64,000 nt of DNA from G963422705 sp963422705 (lineage in GTDB: Bacteria > Poribacteria > WGA-4E > WGA-3G): assembly GCA_963422705.1 (NCBI GenBank), contig OY730443.1, forward strand, positions 3,596,001 to 3,660,000, written 5' to 3'. The translations under genes were made by a program, and so were the position numbers. Within the stretch, counting starts at the first letter, position 1; each line of letters begins with the position of its first letter. The notes below the pieces were generated by a model. The model saw only the letters and a program-made list of their open reading frames with translations, did not search any database and was not told where the DNA came from. Below are positions 54,201 to 63,184 of this stretch, piece by piece.

Positions 54201-55825
54201 AAGACTCCATTCTGATTAGTGAATCGCTAATCCGTAAAGATACTTTCACATCGATTCACATTGAAGAATTCGTTGTTGAAGCGCGTGACACTAAGATGGG
54301 ACCAGAAGAAATTACCCGAGATATTCCCGATGTAAAAAAACAGCGGCTTGCCCAATTAGATGAGGAAGGGATTGTACGTATCGGCAGCGTTGTCGGCCCC
54401 GGGAGTATCCTCGTCGGGAAAGTGACACCAAAAGGCGAAAGCCAATATGGCCCTGAAGAGAAGTTGCTGCACGTGATTTTCGGCGAAAAGGCGAATCGGG
54501 AAGTTCGGGACACATCCTCTACTATCAAAACCGGGCTTGAAGGGGTTGTCATTGATGTCAAGGTCTTTTCTCGCAAACAGGAAGGGCATCGCTACGCTCG
54601 ACTAGCGAGGCAGCACGCGTCGTACGACGCTGAAGATGCGAGTGACACCCCCGTGGATGTCGACGAATTACGTTACCAATCCAAGCTGAAGGAGATAGAA
54701 GAGACATTTCGGGAACAGACGCGCGCCGTTCAACGCCGCAAGGATGAAGAAATTCGCCGCAGGCTACTCGGCCGCAAATTGGCATGGCCTGTGTTTGGCG
54801 GGAGTCCCGAATCCTTGGATGAGCAAGATACCGTTGAAACCGAACTCGAACCGCTCGCAAATACCGGGGACACCGTTACAGAAGCGCTGCTTGATATGCC
54901 CGGTGTAAACGCTTCCGATATTCATGTGACAGATATGGCGGCAGTCGCATACACCCAACGTGTGTCGGAAGTCGCTGAGGAACGGATTGCCGCGTATAGG
55001 GCGGAACAGAAGCGGGCACTCAATCAATTGGAATTAGGGGATGAGCTTAAACCGGGTGTCGTCAAGCTCGTCAAAGTTTATGTGGCCAGCAAAAGGCCGA
55101 TTTCTGTCGGTGATAAGATGGCCGGCAGATATGGGAACAAGGGCGTTGTCGCCAACATTTTGCCCGCCGAGGATATGCCGTATTTACCGGATGGAACACC
55201 GGTTGATATTGTTCTCAATCCGCTAGGTGTCCCCTCCCGGATGAATGTAGGACAAATTCTGGAAATTCACCTCGGCTGGGCTTGCCATGAACTCGGCATT
55301 TATACCGAATCACCGGTTTTTGACGGCGCCACCGAAGGTGAAATTTTTCAACTTCTCGAAACTACCAGTTTACCCAAACGCAGCCGGGAAAGTGGCAAAA
55401 GCCTCCTTTATGATGGCAGAACCGGTGAACCACTCGCCCAAGAGGTCACCGTCGGCTACGTCTATTTCATGAAACTTAACCACCTCGTCGCGGATAAGAT
55501 GCACGCTCGTGCCACAGGGCCTTACTCGCTTGTGACACAACAACCCCTGGGAGGTAAGGCACAGCATGGTGGGCAGCGGTTAGGAGAGATGGAGGTGTGG
55601 GCGCTTGAAGCATATGGCGCAGCACATACGCTCCAGGAGATGCTCACTCTTAAATCCGATGATCTTCTGGGAAGAGCCAAGATGTACGAAGCCATTGTCA
55701 AGGGGCTAAATCCGGAACCCGCTGGAACCCCAGAATCCTTTAACGTTCTCGTACGTGAGCTCCAGGGACTGGGGCTCAACGTCGTTCTCAATACCGGAAA
55801 CAGAGCCGATGAAGACAGTATCTAA
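51266..55825 (+). CDS. rpoB: RNA polymerase beta subunit with repeat insertion in the lobe
   Basis: Catalytic beta subunit, about 1519 residues. N-terminal SFAKTKERPPLPNLIE, the rifampicin region FGSNQLSQFMQQINPLDELTHKRRISAIGPGG, GRVCPLETPEGPSIGL, GDKMAGRYGNKGV, and the C-terminal GGQRLGEMEVWALEAYGAA are all canonical. Between KLPATVLLRALGW and YDLGRVGRYKL it carries about 200 extra residues made of five repeats of a roughly 40-residue unit at the E. coli SI1 position. At the rifampicin site E. coli D516 is Gln here. The GTG at 51266 has GGGAG ten bases upstream and gives the usual distance to SFAK; a GTG at 51200 is possible but lacks a ribosome site. 99 bp upstream of rpoC. Confidence 0.95.
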   Translation: MNIRQRHSFAKTKERPPLPNLIETQQRSYTDFLQREIAPEVRQNIGLQAVFHEIFPIPDYQDISRLEFVSYHLEQPKYSLEDCVARGVNYQVSLTARLRLFVCEKDKGSDEPHIVDIRESDVYFGDVPLMTENATFIINGTERVIVNQLHRSPGVIFLEKSMTSGQNTPTAQIIPYRGAWVEFESDAKDQVYVRLNKRRKLPATVLLRALGWESDADILRLFTETEDVVLSGWRVTEVTASECPYTPGQLLSAATYKSARDKYPGFTHDIVYQVLDVGESDAPVRPDDLLTRKEWAAHRRKWKETTFARMRRITGVFHPEAPFAPGHLMPDTEYREVSKRYPGIETEICYEVKTVTDDIPLKPGQILTATERASAQRKWKGLTSERVYRVVSIINKGCPLTAGQILTDMAYTEMQAQYGASFSAEKLAPTEIPDVVGSVCAASVIHPETGECLLTANTLLTETEVERLKGASIEGVTVLTPENAKSLRYLRNTLEQDKASDYPAHRRIQETALLEIQSVLRPGDPANVEQAEKQLNWHLFDSHRYDLGRVGRYKLTEKLGHIPIYGEPTEDVRTLRPEDIAATLHHLIDVQNERALKDDLDHLSNRRVRVIGELLENQFRIGLLQIRRASRERLNTVDMRTCVPTALINPKPLMVALREFFGSNQLSQFMQQINPLDELTHKRRISAIGPGGLQRDRATAAVRDVHHTHYGRVCPLETPEGPSIGLIVSLACYARVNRYGFLETPYRKVSDGKVQDAVEYLPAGKEERMKIAAREIPRGAVNGGIASRETGTKLLARQGEDVFSLPITEVDYIGIAPEQIVGVSAALVPFLEHEDANRALMGANHQRQAVPLIQPEAPLVGTGMEVHAARYSGALCIARRSGTVVSVSAEDIIIRTGEALHSDDGETQKSEMGYDVYKLQTFKRSNSGTCFHQHPIVSVGATVTAGDILADGPSTEQGELALGRNVLCAYMPWGGHNYEDSILISESLIRKDTFTSIHIEEFVVEARDTKMGPEEITRDIPDVKKQRLAQLDEEGIVRIGSVVGPGSILVGKVTPKGESQYGPEEKLLHVIFGEKANREVRDTSSTIKTGLEGVVIDVKVFSRKQEGHRYARLARQHASYDAEDASDTPVDVDELRYQSKLKEIEETFREQTRAVQRRKDEEIRRRLLGRKLAWPVFGGSPESLDEQDTVETELEPLANTGDTVTEALLDMPGVNASDIHVTDMAAVAYTQRVSEVAEERIAAYRAEQKRALNQLELGDELKPGVVKLVKVYVASKRPISVGDKMAGRYGNKGVVANILPAEDMPYLPDGTPVDIVLNPLGVPSRMNVGQILEIHLGWACHELGIYTESPVFDGATEGEIFQLLETTSLPKRSRESGKSLLYDGRTGEPLAQEVTVGYVYFMKLNHLVADKMHARATGPYSLVTQQPLGGKAQHGGQRLGEMEVWALEAYGAAHTLQEMLTLKSDDLLGRAKMYEAIVKGLNPEPAGTPESFNVLVRELQGLGLNVVLNTGNRADEDSI
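51968..52560 (+). repeat. Array of about five 40-residue units inside RpoB (SI1 position)
   Basis: Protein-level repeats, diverged at DNA level. Units begin VTEVTASECPYTPGQLL, VLDVGESDAPVRPDDLL, ITGVFHPEAPFAPGHLM, KTVTDDIPLKPGQIL and VSIINKGCPLTAGQIL, each followed by T/S-x2-(E/A)-(Y/W) and a basic stretch ending (Y/W)-x-G. The fifth unit ends AQYGASFSAEKLAP, close to the beta-prime clamp module. The E. coli-like SI1 remainder (HPETGECLLTANTLLT) follows. Confidence 0.8.
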
Positions 55826-55924
55826 AATCTAGTTAAGCTTCTGAGTGAAGGAAAATCACACATCACTTCGGAGCTTGAGACACTTTAGAACGCTTCGTAA
55901 TTTTTACAACGAAGAGGAATTAGC

Positions 55925-58900
55925 ATGTCAATAGCATTTGATAGTATCTCCATCAGACTCTCGTCTTCTGAGGAGATTAAGAGATTAGCAAAACGTACCT
56001 GTTGTAAACGCAGGAACACTTTGCAACCCGCGCGGAGTGGGCAAATAGAGCTACCGGAATCGCAGACTTGGTCCTGTCCAGAGATGTACACCTGCAGCTG
56101 CGGTGAGGTGAAAAAGGCGGAGACGATTAACTATCGTAGCTTCCGTCCTGAACCCGAAGGCCTCTTTTGCGAGGCGATTTTTGGCCCGCATAAGGATTGG
56201 GAATGTAACTGTGGAAAGTATAAACGGATTAAGCACAAAGGGGTTATTTGTGACAGGTGCGGCGTGGAAGTCGTCAAACAGCATGTGCGTCGGGAACGCA
56301 TGGGCTATATCCAGCTCGCTGCACCGGTGTCCCATATCTGGTTTTTCAAGGGGGTGCCTTCTCGCATAGGTACCTTCTGTCAACTCTCTTCTCGCGAAGT
56401 TGAACGGGTTATCTACTTTGAGGCGTTCATTGTGACGGAAGTTGACGAGGACTTAAAGAAGGAAGGTATACTGGAACGGCTGGATGTCTTAAACGAGGCG
56501 GATTATGAACAGGCAAAACTGCGCTACCCGGGGCGTTTTAAGGCAGAGGCGGGCGCGGAAGTCATTTTGAAGTTGTTGCAGGACATAGATTTGGAAGCGG
56601 AGCAGGAAAAACTCCACCAAGAGTTGGAAGAGACGACGAGTCGCCAAAAACGACTGAAACTAGCGAAACAGCTGAAACAGCTGGCTGACTTTATCGAATC
56701 TGGACAGCGTCCAGAATGGATGATTTTGGATGTACTTCCCGTCATTCCGCCAGACCTCCGGCCTCTTGTGACTTTAGATGGCGGCAGGTTCGCTACTAGC
56801 GACTTGAACGACTTGTATCGGCGGCTTATCAACCGGAACAACCGGCTACGCAAACTCATCCTCATCCGCTCACCGGAGGTGATTTTACGCAATGAGAAAC
56901 GGATGCTACAGGAAGCTGTGGACGCGTATCTTGATAATGGGCGGCATGGCAGGTATGTAACCGGCCCCGGTAATCGGCCCCTCAAGTCCATATCGGATAT
57001 TTTGAAAGGGAAAGTCGGCCGGTTCCGTCAGAATCTCCTCGGTAAACGGGTAGACTACTCTGGCCGCAGTGTCATTGTCGTCGGCCCGGAACTCGCGCTC
57101 CACCAGTGTGGGTTACCCAAACGAATGGCGGTTGAACTCTTCAAACCGTTTATTATTGAGCGATTGCAAGCCTATGGACACACCGGAACAATGAAGCGGG
57201 CGAAATTTATGACTGAGCATACCCAACCGGATAGCCCTGTCTGGGAAGTGCTTGAAGAGGTTATCGCAGAGCATCCCGTTTTACTGAATCGGCCGCCGAC
57301 GCTCCACCGGCTTGGAATCCAAGCCTTTTTACCCGTCTTGGTTGAAGGAAAATCGATACGCATCCCACCGCTAGTGTGCAAAGCCTTTAACGCCGACTTT
57401 GATGGCGACCAGATGGCGGTGCACGTTCCACTCACAGCGGAAGCACAGGCGGAAGCGAAACTGCTGATGCTCAGCAGCCATAACATTCTTAAACCGTCAC
57501 ATGGGGAACCGATTGCAGTCCCGGAACTGGACATGGTGCTTGGGCCCAGCTTCCTCACGAAAGCTTTGCCAACCCATGATGCCGATGCTGCGCGACTCCA
57601 TGCTGCATATCGGAGTGGAGAACCGGCACAATTTGAAGCCTTCCGCGGGTGCGCATGGTACCACAGGCGATACCAACACACAGACGAGGTGATTGCCTCC
57701 TACGCCGCCGGGCAGCTGAAACTCCACGACAGTTTGCAGGTGTTCTTCAAACCCAACGGCACCCAAGCACGGGAGCCAATTCTTACGACGGTGGGTAGAG
57801 TCATTTTGAATGAGGTGATTCCAGACGAATTGGAGTGGACAGATGCTCATTCCGGACAGCGCCTCGCGTTTTTCAATATGGAGGTGGGAGGACGACAATT
57901 ATCGGCATTAGTTCAGCGTTGCTTCAACGAATTGGGGACACGCACAACTACCGAGGTACTCAGCAATCTCCAAAAGCTCGCGTTTGAATATGCCACGTTG
58001 AGCGGGATTTCGCCCGGTATTAAGGATTACATTCTGCCGGAGAACCGCGACAATCTGGTTAACGAAGCGCAAGCCGCGGTGGACAGGCTCATCGATACTG
58101 CTAGGGGTTCTAACATTGAGGAACTCGAAAACGAGCGGATTCGGTTATGGTTTGAAGCCATTGAGAAGATTGAGGAGACGATGTTTGAAACGCTGCCCAA
58201 TCTTGAAACCTACCTCGTCGAACGTGATGAATACGTCAAAGGATTCAGCCCAGTTTATGTGATGGCGGATAGTGGCGCACGTGCCCGAAAGAATCCGTTC
58301 ATGCAGATTAGTGCCGTTGTCGGATTGAAGGCACGGCAGAGCGGCGAAATCCTCAGCGCACCCATTAAGAGCTCATATCGCGAAGGCTTAGATGTCCTGG
58401 ATTATTTCAACTCTACTTATGGCTCACGCAAAGGGTTGGTGGATACCGCAATGAAAACCGCCGCATCCGGTTACCTGACTCGAAAACTCGTGGATGTTGC
58501 ACAAGATGTCCGGATTACTGAAGAAGATTGCAAGACGATGGCATCTTTTCAGAAGTTTACAACCGAGGGCGGGACGCTCGCCTTTAAGATTGACGGAAGG
58601 ACTGCCGCTGAGGAGATTGTGCATCCCGATACCGGGGAAGTGCTGGTACCCGCAGACACCGTCATATCTACTACAGCCGCTGAGCAAATTGGGGCATGTG
58701 GGATAAAAGTGGTCAAAGTCCGTTCTGTCCTCACTTGTGAAACAGAACGAGGTGTCTGTGCTAAATGTTATGGAAATGATTTGACTACCGGAAAACTTGC
58801 CCATGTCGGTGAAGCCGTCGGCATCATCGCTGCACAATCTATTGGGGAACCTGGAACGCAGCTCACAATGCGGACGTTCCACACCGGCGGTGCCGTGGAA

Positions 58901-61555
58901 CAAGCCTCTGACGCGCCACAGCGTGAAATTCTCGCAAAAACCAGCGGGACTATCCACTTCCGCGATTTTCACCCCGGTAGTACCGTTCGACAAGAAGGTG
59001 AACTTTGGGTGGCAGTTGAAAACAGGGCTGACCTTGATGGGGCCGCCTACAAAGTCAAACAGGTTAATCACCCGGATTGCCAACTGCAACCGGGGGAACT
59101 GCTCAGCGAAAAGCAGTTCTCGGAGAATACAACCCGGTATAAAGGGTTTGAAACTCAAGCCTGGCAGTATCGCATCACGGCTGTTAACGATAGCAGGTGC
59201 CCACTGAAGATTGACGACAGGCTTTCATACGCACTGTATGAGGAAGCGCGCAGGCTATACGGCTTTCATCAATATGTCACCGAACGTAAAACAGTCATAG
59301 AGGTACGACACCCTGATATCGCCGTTGCTGTCGGTGCGTTGTTGACAAACGACGAAGTTGAACGGTTAAAGTCAAATATACAAGAACGTTTTGAAGGGGA
59401 ATGGCGTTACCTTAATGTCGATACCGGTGAATTCCTCGCTGCAGATAAGCTGACACCTATAGCGGCTACTGCCGTTGAGCCCCAGATATCCGTTGCGAAC
59501 CGTTCCGCCACGGATAACGATAGCGACGCTGTTGACACCGCGAATACGAGGAAATTTAAGCGGCTCTACTATATCACGGCGTGTCACGATGTTGCGTTTC
59601 CGTTTTCCGTCGGTGACACGGTGGCGGAAGAAGACATCCGGCCCTGGCTCACCCCATTTGACATGGATGCGAAGTCACTCTACGTTGTCAATCCAGATGC
59701 CCCGTTACATGCCGGTGATAACTTAACGGAACGCGAATATGAGGAGGTACGGTTGACATATCAGCCGTTTGAGACAGAAAGAGCTGATACCGTCTCGCAC
59801 GTTGTCACCCGTGTGCATCATCCGGATTGCCCTCTTAATGTCGGTGATGTCTTAACGACAAATAAATTGAGATTGGCTCACAAACGGTTTCCTGGTTTTG
59901 ATGCGCCCAAATTGCGGCACCGGATTACTTACGTCTATCATCCCGAATGTCCTCTAACCCCGGGAACTTTGATCAGTGACGTAGAAGCACGCGAGGCACT
60001 GCGGAACTATCCCGGACTTGAAGCAACGGAGACGGTTATCGCCACCGGCAGCCTTGAAACGGAACGGCTCAGCCGCGTGACGGGCGTGCATCATCCGGAC
60101 TGTCCCTTGCAGGTGGATGAGGTATTGACGCGGAAAGAAATAAACCTGAACAGGCGGCGATACAGGGGCTTTGATGTGGAACGGAGCTACGAACTGAAAG
60201 ATGGCGAAGTGCTGACTGAATCAGAATACAAGACTCGCCGGAAAATGGAGCCTGAGCTGAAGGAACTCGTCACGGGCTCTTGCTACCGTGTCACCGGCGT
60301 GCATCACCCTAAACTCATACTGACTTTGGGAACCGAACTTCTAGAGAAAGAGTATCGGAAACTTCAACGGGAATATAAAGCGTTTGATGTGGAGAGCGTC
60401 TATCGCGTGATTGCTGATACGCGCGAGACGAACCGGCTTGATGCCGGTGAATTCCTGACAGATGCAGAGCATCGCGCTATTCAAAAGCAGAATCGCTACG
60501 TGAGCTACACTGTCACGGCTGTCTACCATCCGAGTTGTCAACATTCAGTGGGGGAGAAATTGTCCGAAGCTGCTTACCAACATGCTACGGCGCAATACGC
60601 TGGTTTTGACAAAGACGAACTCGCGTTACGGATGCATATTGAAATCGAAACGCCTGATGGGCATCGCGAACCGCATCTGATTCCGGCTGGTTACTCCTTC
60701 TCTGTCAAAGAAGGTGAATCCGTCCGGGCTGAAAATACCCTCGCGCAACGGCATGAGAAAACTGTGAACCGGGACATTGTTGCAGGGATTCCACGCGTCA
60801 CAGAGTTGTTTGAGGCCCGGCGCCCAAAACGCGAAGACGCCGCAGAAATCGCCGAAATTGAGGGCGTCATCCAAGCGGTAGGCACCAAAGCTGGCGTGCC
60901 CGTTTACCGTATCGTCCATGAAGAGTACGAAAGCCGCACCTATCCCATCCCCGACGAGAAACGGCGAATTACTCCGGGGGATTGGGTTAACGCGGGCGAA
61001 CCGCTCACGGATGGCTATCGCAATCCACATGATATCCTCAAAATCGGGCGAACTCTCATTGAAGGGATTCCCCTTGAAGGCGAAGAAGCTGTGTCTGCAT
61101 ACCTTGTTGACGAAGTTCAGAAAGTCTACGGGGCCGGGACGATTAACGACAAACACGTTGAAACCATCGTCCGGCAGATGTTGACGAAGATTCGCATTAC
61201 CGAACCAGGTGATACATCTTTCCACACCAACGATGAGGTACAACGCGACAGATTCTATCGCGTCAATGCCGAGAAGGACGCCGCTGGCAATACGCCGGCA
61301 ACCGGTGAACCAATTCTTCAGGGTATCAGTAAAGCCTCTTTGAGTACTGACAGTTTCATCTCCGCCGCATCATTCCAACAAACGACGAAGGTGCTTACCG
61401 ATGCTGCTGTTAGTGGACAAACCGATACCCTCTTCGGTTTGAAAGAGAATGTCATTCTGGGTAGACTCATTCCCGCGGGCAGCGGCTTCTCTGCATTTCA
61501 AAACTTAGAGGTTGCCCCCCATGAATCGGAGCTGCCGGCCACGGAGAACGATTAG
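55925..61555 (+). CDS. rpoC: RNA polymerase beta-prime subunit with giant trigger-loop insertion
   Basis: 1876 residues, against 1407 in E. coli. Canonical elements: zinc finger CNCGKYKRIKHKGVICDRCG, clamp GVICDRCGVEVV and RRERMGYIQLAAPVSHIW, catalytic NADFDGDQMAVH, second zinc site CETERGVCAKCYG, bridge/trigger GEAVGIIAAQSIGEPGTQLT and MRTFHTGG, and C-terminal DIVAGIPRVTELFEARRPK and ASFQQTTKVLTDAA. Between the two trigger-loop arms lie about 530 residues of tandem units (residues 1042-1568) at the E. coli SI3 position. A second, smaller insertion of about 37 residues with five Cys (C26, C27, C51, C57, C59) splits the N-terminal element before GEVKKAETINYR. The ATG has GAGGA upstream. Terminator hairpins follow. 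Confidence 0.95.
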   Translation: MSIAFDSISIRLSSSEEIKRLAKRTCCKRRNTLQPARSGQIELPESQTWSCPEMYTCSCGEVKKAETINYRSFRPEPEGLFCEAIFGPHKDWECNCGKYKRIKHKGVICDRCGVEVVKQHVRRERMGYIQLAAPVSHIWFFKGVPSRIGTFCQLSSREVERVIYFEAFIVTEVDEDLKKEGILERLDVLNEADYEQAKLRYPGRFKAEAGAEVILKLLQDIDLEAEQEKLHQELEETTSRQKRLKLAKQLKQLADFIESGQRPEWMILDVLPVIPPDLRPLVTLDGGRFATSDLNDLYRRLINRNNRLRKLILIRSPEVILRNEKRMLQEAVDAYLDNGRHGRYVTGPGNRPLKSISDILKGKVGRFRQNLLGKRVDYSGRSVIVVGPELALHQCGLPKRMAVELFKPFIIERLQAYGHTGTMKRAKFMTEHTQPDSPVWEVLEEVIAEHPVLLNRPPTLHRLGIQAFLPVLVEGKSIRIPPLVCKAFNADFDGDQMAVHVPLTAEAQAEAKLLMLSSHNILKPSHGEPIAVPELDMVLGPSFLTKALPTHDADAARLHAAYRSGEPAQFEAFRGCAWYHRRYQHTDEVIASYAAGQLKLHDSLQVFFKPNGTQAREPILTTVGRVILNEVIPDELEWTDAHSGQRLAFFNMEVGGRQLSALVQRCFNELGTRTTTEVLSNLQKLAFEYATLSGISPGIKDYILPENRDNLVNEAQAAVDRLIDTARGSNIEELENERIRLWFEAIEKIEETMFETLPNLETYLVERDEYVKGFSPVYVMADSGARARKNPFMQISAVVGLKARQSGEILSAPIKSSYREGLDVLDYFNSTYGSRKGLVDTAMKTAASGYLTRKLVDVAQDVRITEEDCKTMASFQKFTTEGGTLAFKIDGRTAAEEIVHPDTGEVLVPADTVISTTAAEQIGACGIKVVKVRSVLTCETERGVCAKCYGNDLTTGKLAHVGEAVGIIAAQSIGEPGTQLTMRTFHTGGAVEQASDAPQREILAKTSGTIHFRDFHPGSTVRQEGELWVAVENRADLDGAAYKVKQVNHPDCQLQPGELLSEKQFSENTTRYKGFETQAWQYRITAVNDSRCPLKIDDRLSYALYEEARRLYGFHQYVTERKTVIEVRHPDIAVAVGALLTNDEVERLKSNIQERFEGEWRYLNVDTGEFLAADKLTPIAATAVEPQISVANRSATDNDSDAVDTANTRKFKRLYYITACHDVAFPFSVGDTVAEEDIRPWLTPFDMDAKSLYVVNPDAPLHAGDNLTEREYEEVRLTYQPFETERADTVSHVVTRVHHPDCPLNVGDVLTTNKLRLAHKRFPGFDAPKLRHRITYVYHPECPLTPGTLISDVEAREALRNYPGLEATETVIATGSLETERLSRVTGVHHPDCPLQVDEVLTRKEINLNRRRYRGFDVERSYELKDGEVLTESEYKTRRKMEPELKELVTGSCYRVTGVHHPKLILTLGTELLEKEYRKLQREYKAFDVESVYRVIADTRETNRLDAGEFLTDAEHRAIQKQNRYVSYTVTAVYHPSCQHSVGEKLSEAAYQHATAQYAGFDKDELALRMHIEIETPDGHREPHLIPAGYSFSVKEGESVRAENTLAQRHEKTVNRDIVAGIPRVTELFEARRPKREDAAEIAEIEGVIQAVGTKAGVPVYRIVHEEYESRTYPIPDEKRRITPGDWVNAGEPLTDGYRNPHDILKIGRTLIEGIPLEGEEAVSAYLVDEVQKVYGAGTINDKHVETIVRQMLTKIRITEPGDTSFHTNDEVQRDRFYRVNAEKDAAGNTPATGEPILQGISKASLSTDSFISAASFQQTTKVLTDAAVSGQTDTLFGLKENVILGRLIPAGSGFSAFQNLEVAPHESELPATEND
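59048..60630 (+). repeat. Array of about eleven 40-residue units inside RpoC (SI3 position)
   Basis: Protein-level tandem repeats with core V-x2-V-x-H-P-(D/E)-C-P-L-x2-G-x2-L-T-x2-E. Clear units begin VKQVNHPDCQLQPGELL, VTRVHHPDCPLNVGDVL, ITYVYHPECPLTPGTLI, VTGVHHPDCPLQVDEVL, VTGVHHPKLILTLGTEL and VTAVYHPSCQHSVGEKL, with more degenerate units between them. Most end in a basic helix and (Y/F)-x-G-(F/L). They lie inside the trigger loop, between FHTGG and GIPRVTELF. Confidence 0.85.
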
Positions 61556-61569
61556 GTAGGAAAATATAG

Positions 61570-61603
61570 GGCAGCCCCCTTCCAGACTGAAAGGGGAGCT
61601 GCC
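61570..61603 (+). terminator. Hairpin downstream of rpoC
   Basis: GGCAGCCCCCTT and AAGGGGAGCTGCC form a 12-bp stem with one bulge, 14 bp past the rpoC stop. No strong U-tract follows, so it is an imperfect intrinsic terminator. Confidence 0.6.
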
Positions 61604-61653
61604 TCGTTAAAACTCGTCAGGAACCGATTAAAATTCCTGATAGCGAAACGCTT

Positions 61654-61687
61654 GTGTCTCCACATAGCGAAACGCTTGTGGAGACAC
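61654..61687. terminator. Perfect inverted repeat between convergent rpoC and fumC
   Basis: GTGTCTCCAC (61654-61663) and GTGGAGACAC (61678-61687) form a 10-bp stem with a 14-nt loop. The flanking TAGCGAAACGCTTGTG is also directly repeated (61641 and 61665). It could act as a two-way terminator for the convergent genes. Confidence 0.5.
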
Positions 61688-61771
61688 CGCAAGTAGAAGG
61701 AGACGTAACGCTTTCCAGCATGGGGGCATTTGGGGAAGTGGTGCCAAATCGAAAGCGCATTGATAGCATTG

Positions 61772-63184
61772 CTAGAGTCTGTTTTTCTTGCCGATATTCG
61801 GCTGTGTCATCTCTTCAGGAATCGCCCGTTCGTCAAATTCCGCTGCCGTTAACACACCTAAAGAAACGGCTGCTTCGCGGAGGGTGCAGCCGTTTTCGTG
61901 AGCGTTCTGTGCAACTTTGGCTGCATTATCGTAACCAATATGCGGTGTGAGTGCCGTTACCAGCATCAGCGACTGTGCTAGGTGTTCCTTAATCCGTGCT
62001 TGATTTGGAACAATGCTCACGACGCAATTTTCACGGAAAGACTCGCATGCGTCGCCTAATAACTGAATTGATTGCAATGCAGTATACGCCATAAGTGGCA
62101 TGAACACATTAAGCTGTAAGGCGCCGCTTGCATTCGCAATAGTCATCGTTGTATCGTTACCGATGACTTTCGCGCATACCATGGTGAGCGCTTCACACTG
62201 GGTAGGATTCACTTTTCCGGGCATAATTGAGCTTCCCGGTTCATTCGGTGGCAGCTCCAATTCTCCAAGCCCACAGCGTGGCCCGGAGGCGAGCCACCGA
62301 ATGTCGTTCGCAATCTTAAAGAGGGCTGTCGCGGCTGTTTTTAAGACGGCACTCGCATTCGTAATCGCATCTCTACCTGCAAGTGCTTCAAAGGAATTTC
62401 GCGAACGTTGGAGTGGGTAGCCTGTGGTTTTTGATAGTTTCGCGATAACGCGTTCCGTGTAGTCCGGGTGCGTGTTTAACCCTGTACCCACAGCGGTACC
62501 GCCAATAGGAAGTTCATATAGATGGGGGAGTGCGCCAAAAAGCCGCTCTTCTGCTGTAATGAGGTGGTGGGTATACGCACTAAATTCTTGTCCCAGTGTC
62601 AACGGGGTTGCATCCATTAGATGCGTTCGTCCAATTTTGACAATTTCCTTAAATGCTTCCGCCTTTTCTGTGAATGCTTCTCGTAGGCGACGCAGCCTCG
62701 GCATGAGATGTTCCTGAATCTCACGCACCATTGCGAGATGTATCGCCGTAGGGAACACATCGTTCGTTGATTGTGACTTATTGACATGGTCATTCGGATG
62801 AATCGGGTGCTTGCTTCCGAGTTGTCCGCCTAGCAATTCAATCGCGCGATTGGCAATCACCTCATTTACATTCATATTTGACTGGGTTCCACTACCCGTT
62901 TGCCAGATGGGTAGCGGGAAATGCTCATCTAACGTGCCGTCGATTACCTCTTGTGCCGCTTTTCCTATCGCCTCGGCAAGCCGTGGTTCAAGCAAGTGGA
63001 GTTCTGCATTCACGTAAGCGACTGCCTGTTTGACAGTTCCGAGCGCCCAGAGTGCTGCCCGAGGTAGACGTTCTGAGCCAATTTTAAAATTCTGAAGGGC
63101 ACGCTGCGTTTGCGCGCCCCAGTACCGTTCAGCTGGGACGTGGAGCATTCCCATACTATCCGTTTCATTTCTTATATTTTTCAT
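61772..63184 (-). CDS. fumC: Class II fumarate hydratase
   Basis: TCA-cycle enzyme hydrating fumarate to malate without an iron-sulfur cluster, 470 residues. Typical segments: DSMGMLHVPAERYWGAQTQR, the TGSGTQSNMNVNEVIANRA active-site region, GRTHLMDATPLTLGQEF, the catalytic-loop signature GSSIMPGKVNPTQCEA and the C-terminal TPHIGYDNAAKVAQ. Full length and apparently intact. It converges on rpoC. Aspartase is a close relative, but the motif details favour fumarase. Confidence 0.95.
   Translation of the reverse strand: MKNIRNETDSMGMLHVPAERYWGAQTQRALQNFKIGSERLPRAALWALGTVKQAVAYVNAELHLLEPRLAEAIGKAAQEVIDGTLDEHFPLPIWQTGSGTQSNMNVNEVIANRAIELLGGQLGSKHPIHPNDHVNKSQSTNDVFPTAIHLAMVREIQEHLMPRLRRLREAFTEKAEAFKEIVKIGRTHLMDATPLTLGQEFSAYTHHLITAEERLFGALPHLYELPIGGTAVGTGLNTHPDYTERVIAKLSKTTGYPLQRSRNSFEALAGRDAITNASAVLKTAATALFKIANDIRWLASGPRCGLGELELPPNEPGSSIMPGKVNPTQCEALTMVCAKVIGNDTTMTIANASGALQLNVFMPLMAYTALQSIQLLGDACESFRENCVVSIVPNQARIKEHLAQSLMLVTALTPHIGYDNAAKVAQNAHENGCTLREAAVSLGVLTAAEFDERAIPEEMTQPNIGKKNRL

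Noticed and set aside
58424..59158. A 244-codon minus-strand frame across rpoC
   Set aside because: Shadow of the rpoC coding sequence with no start context or motifs.
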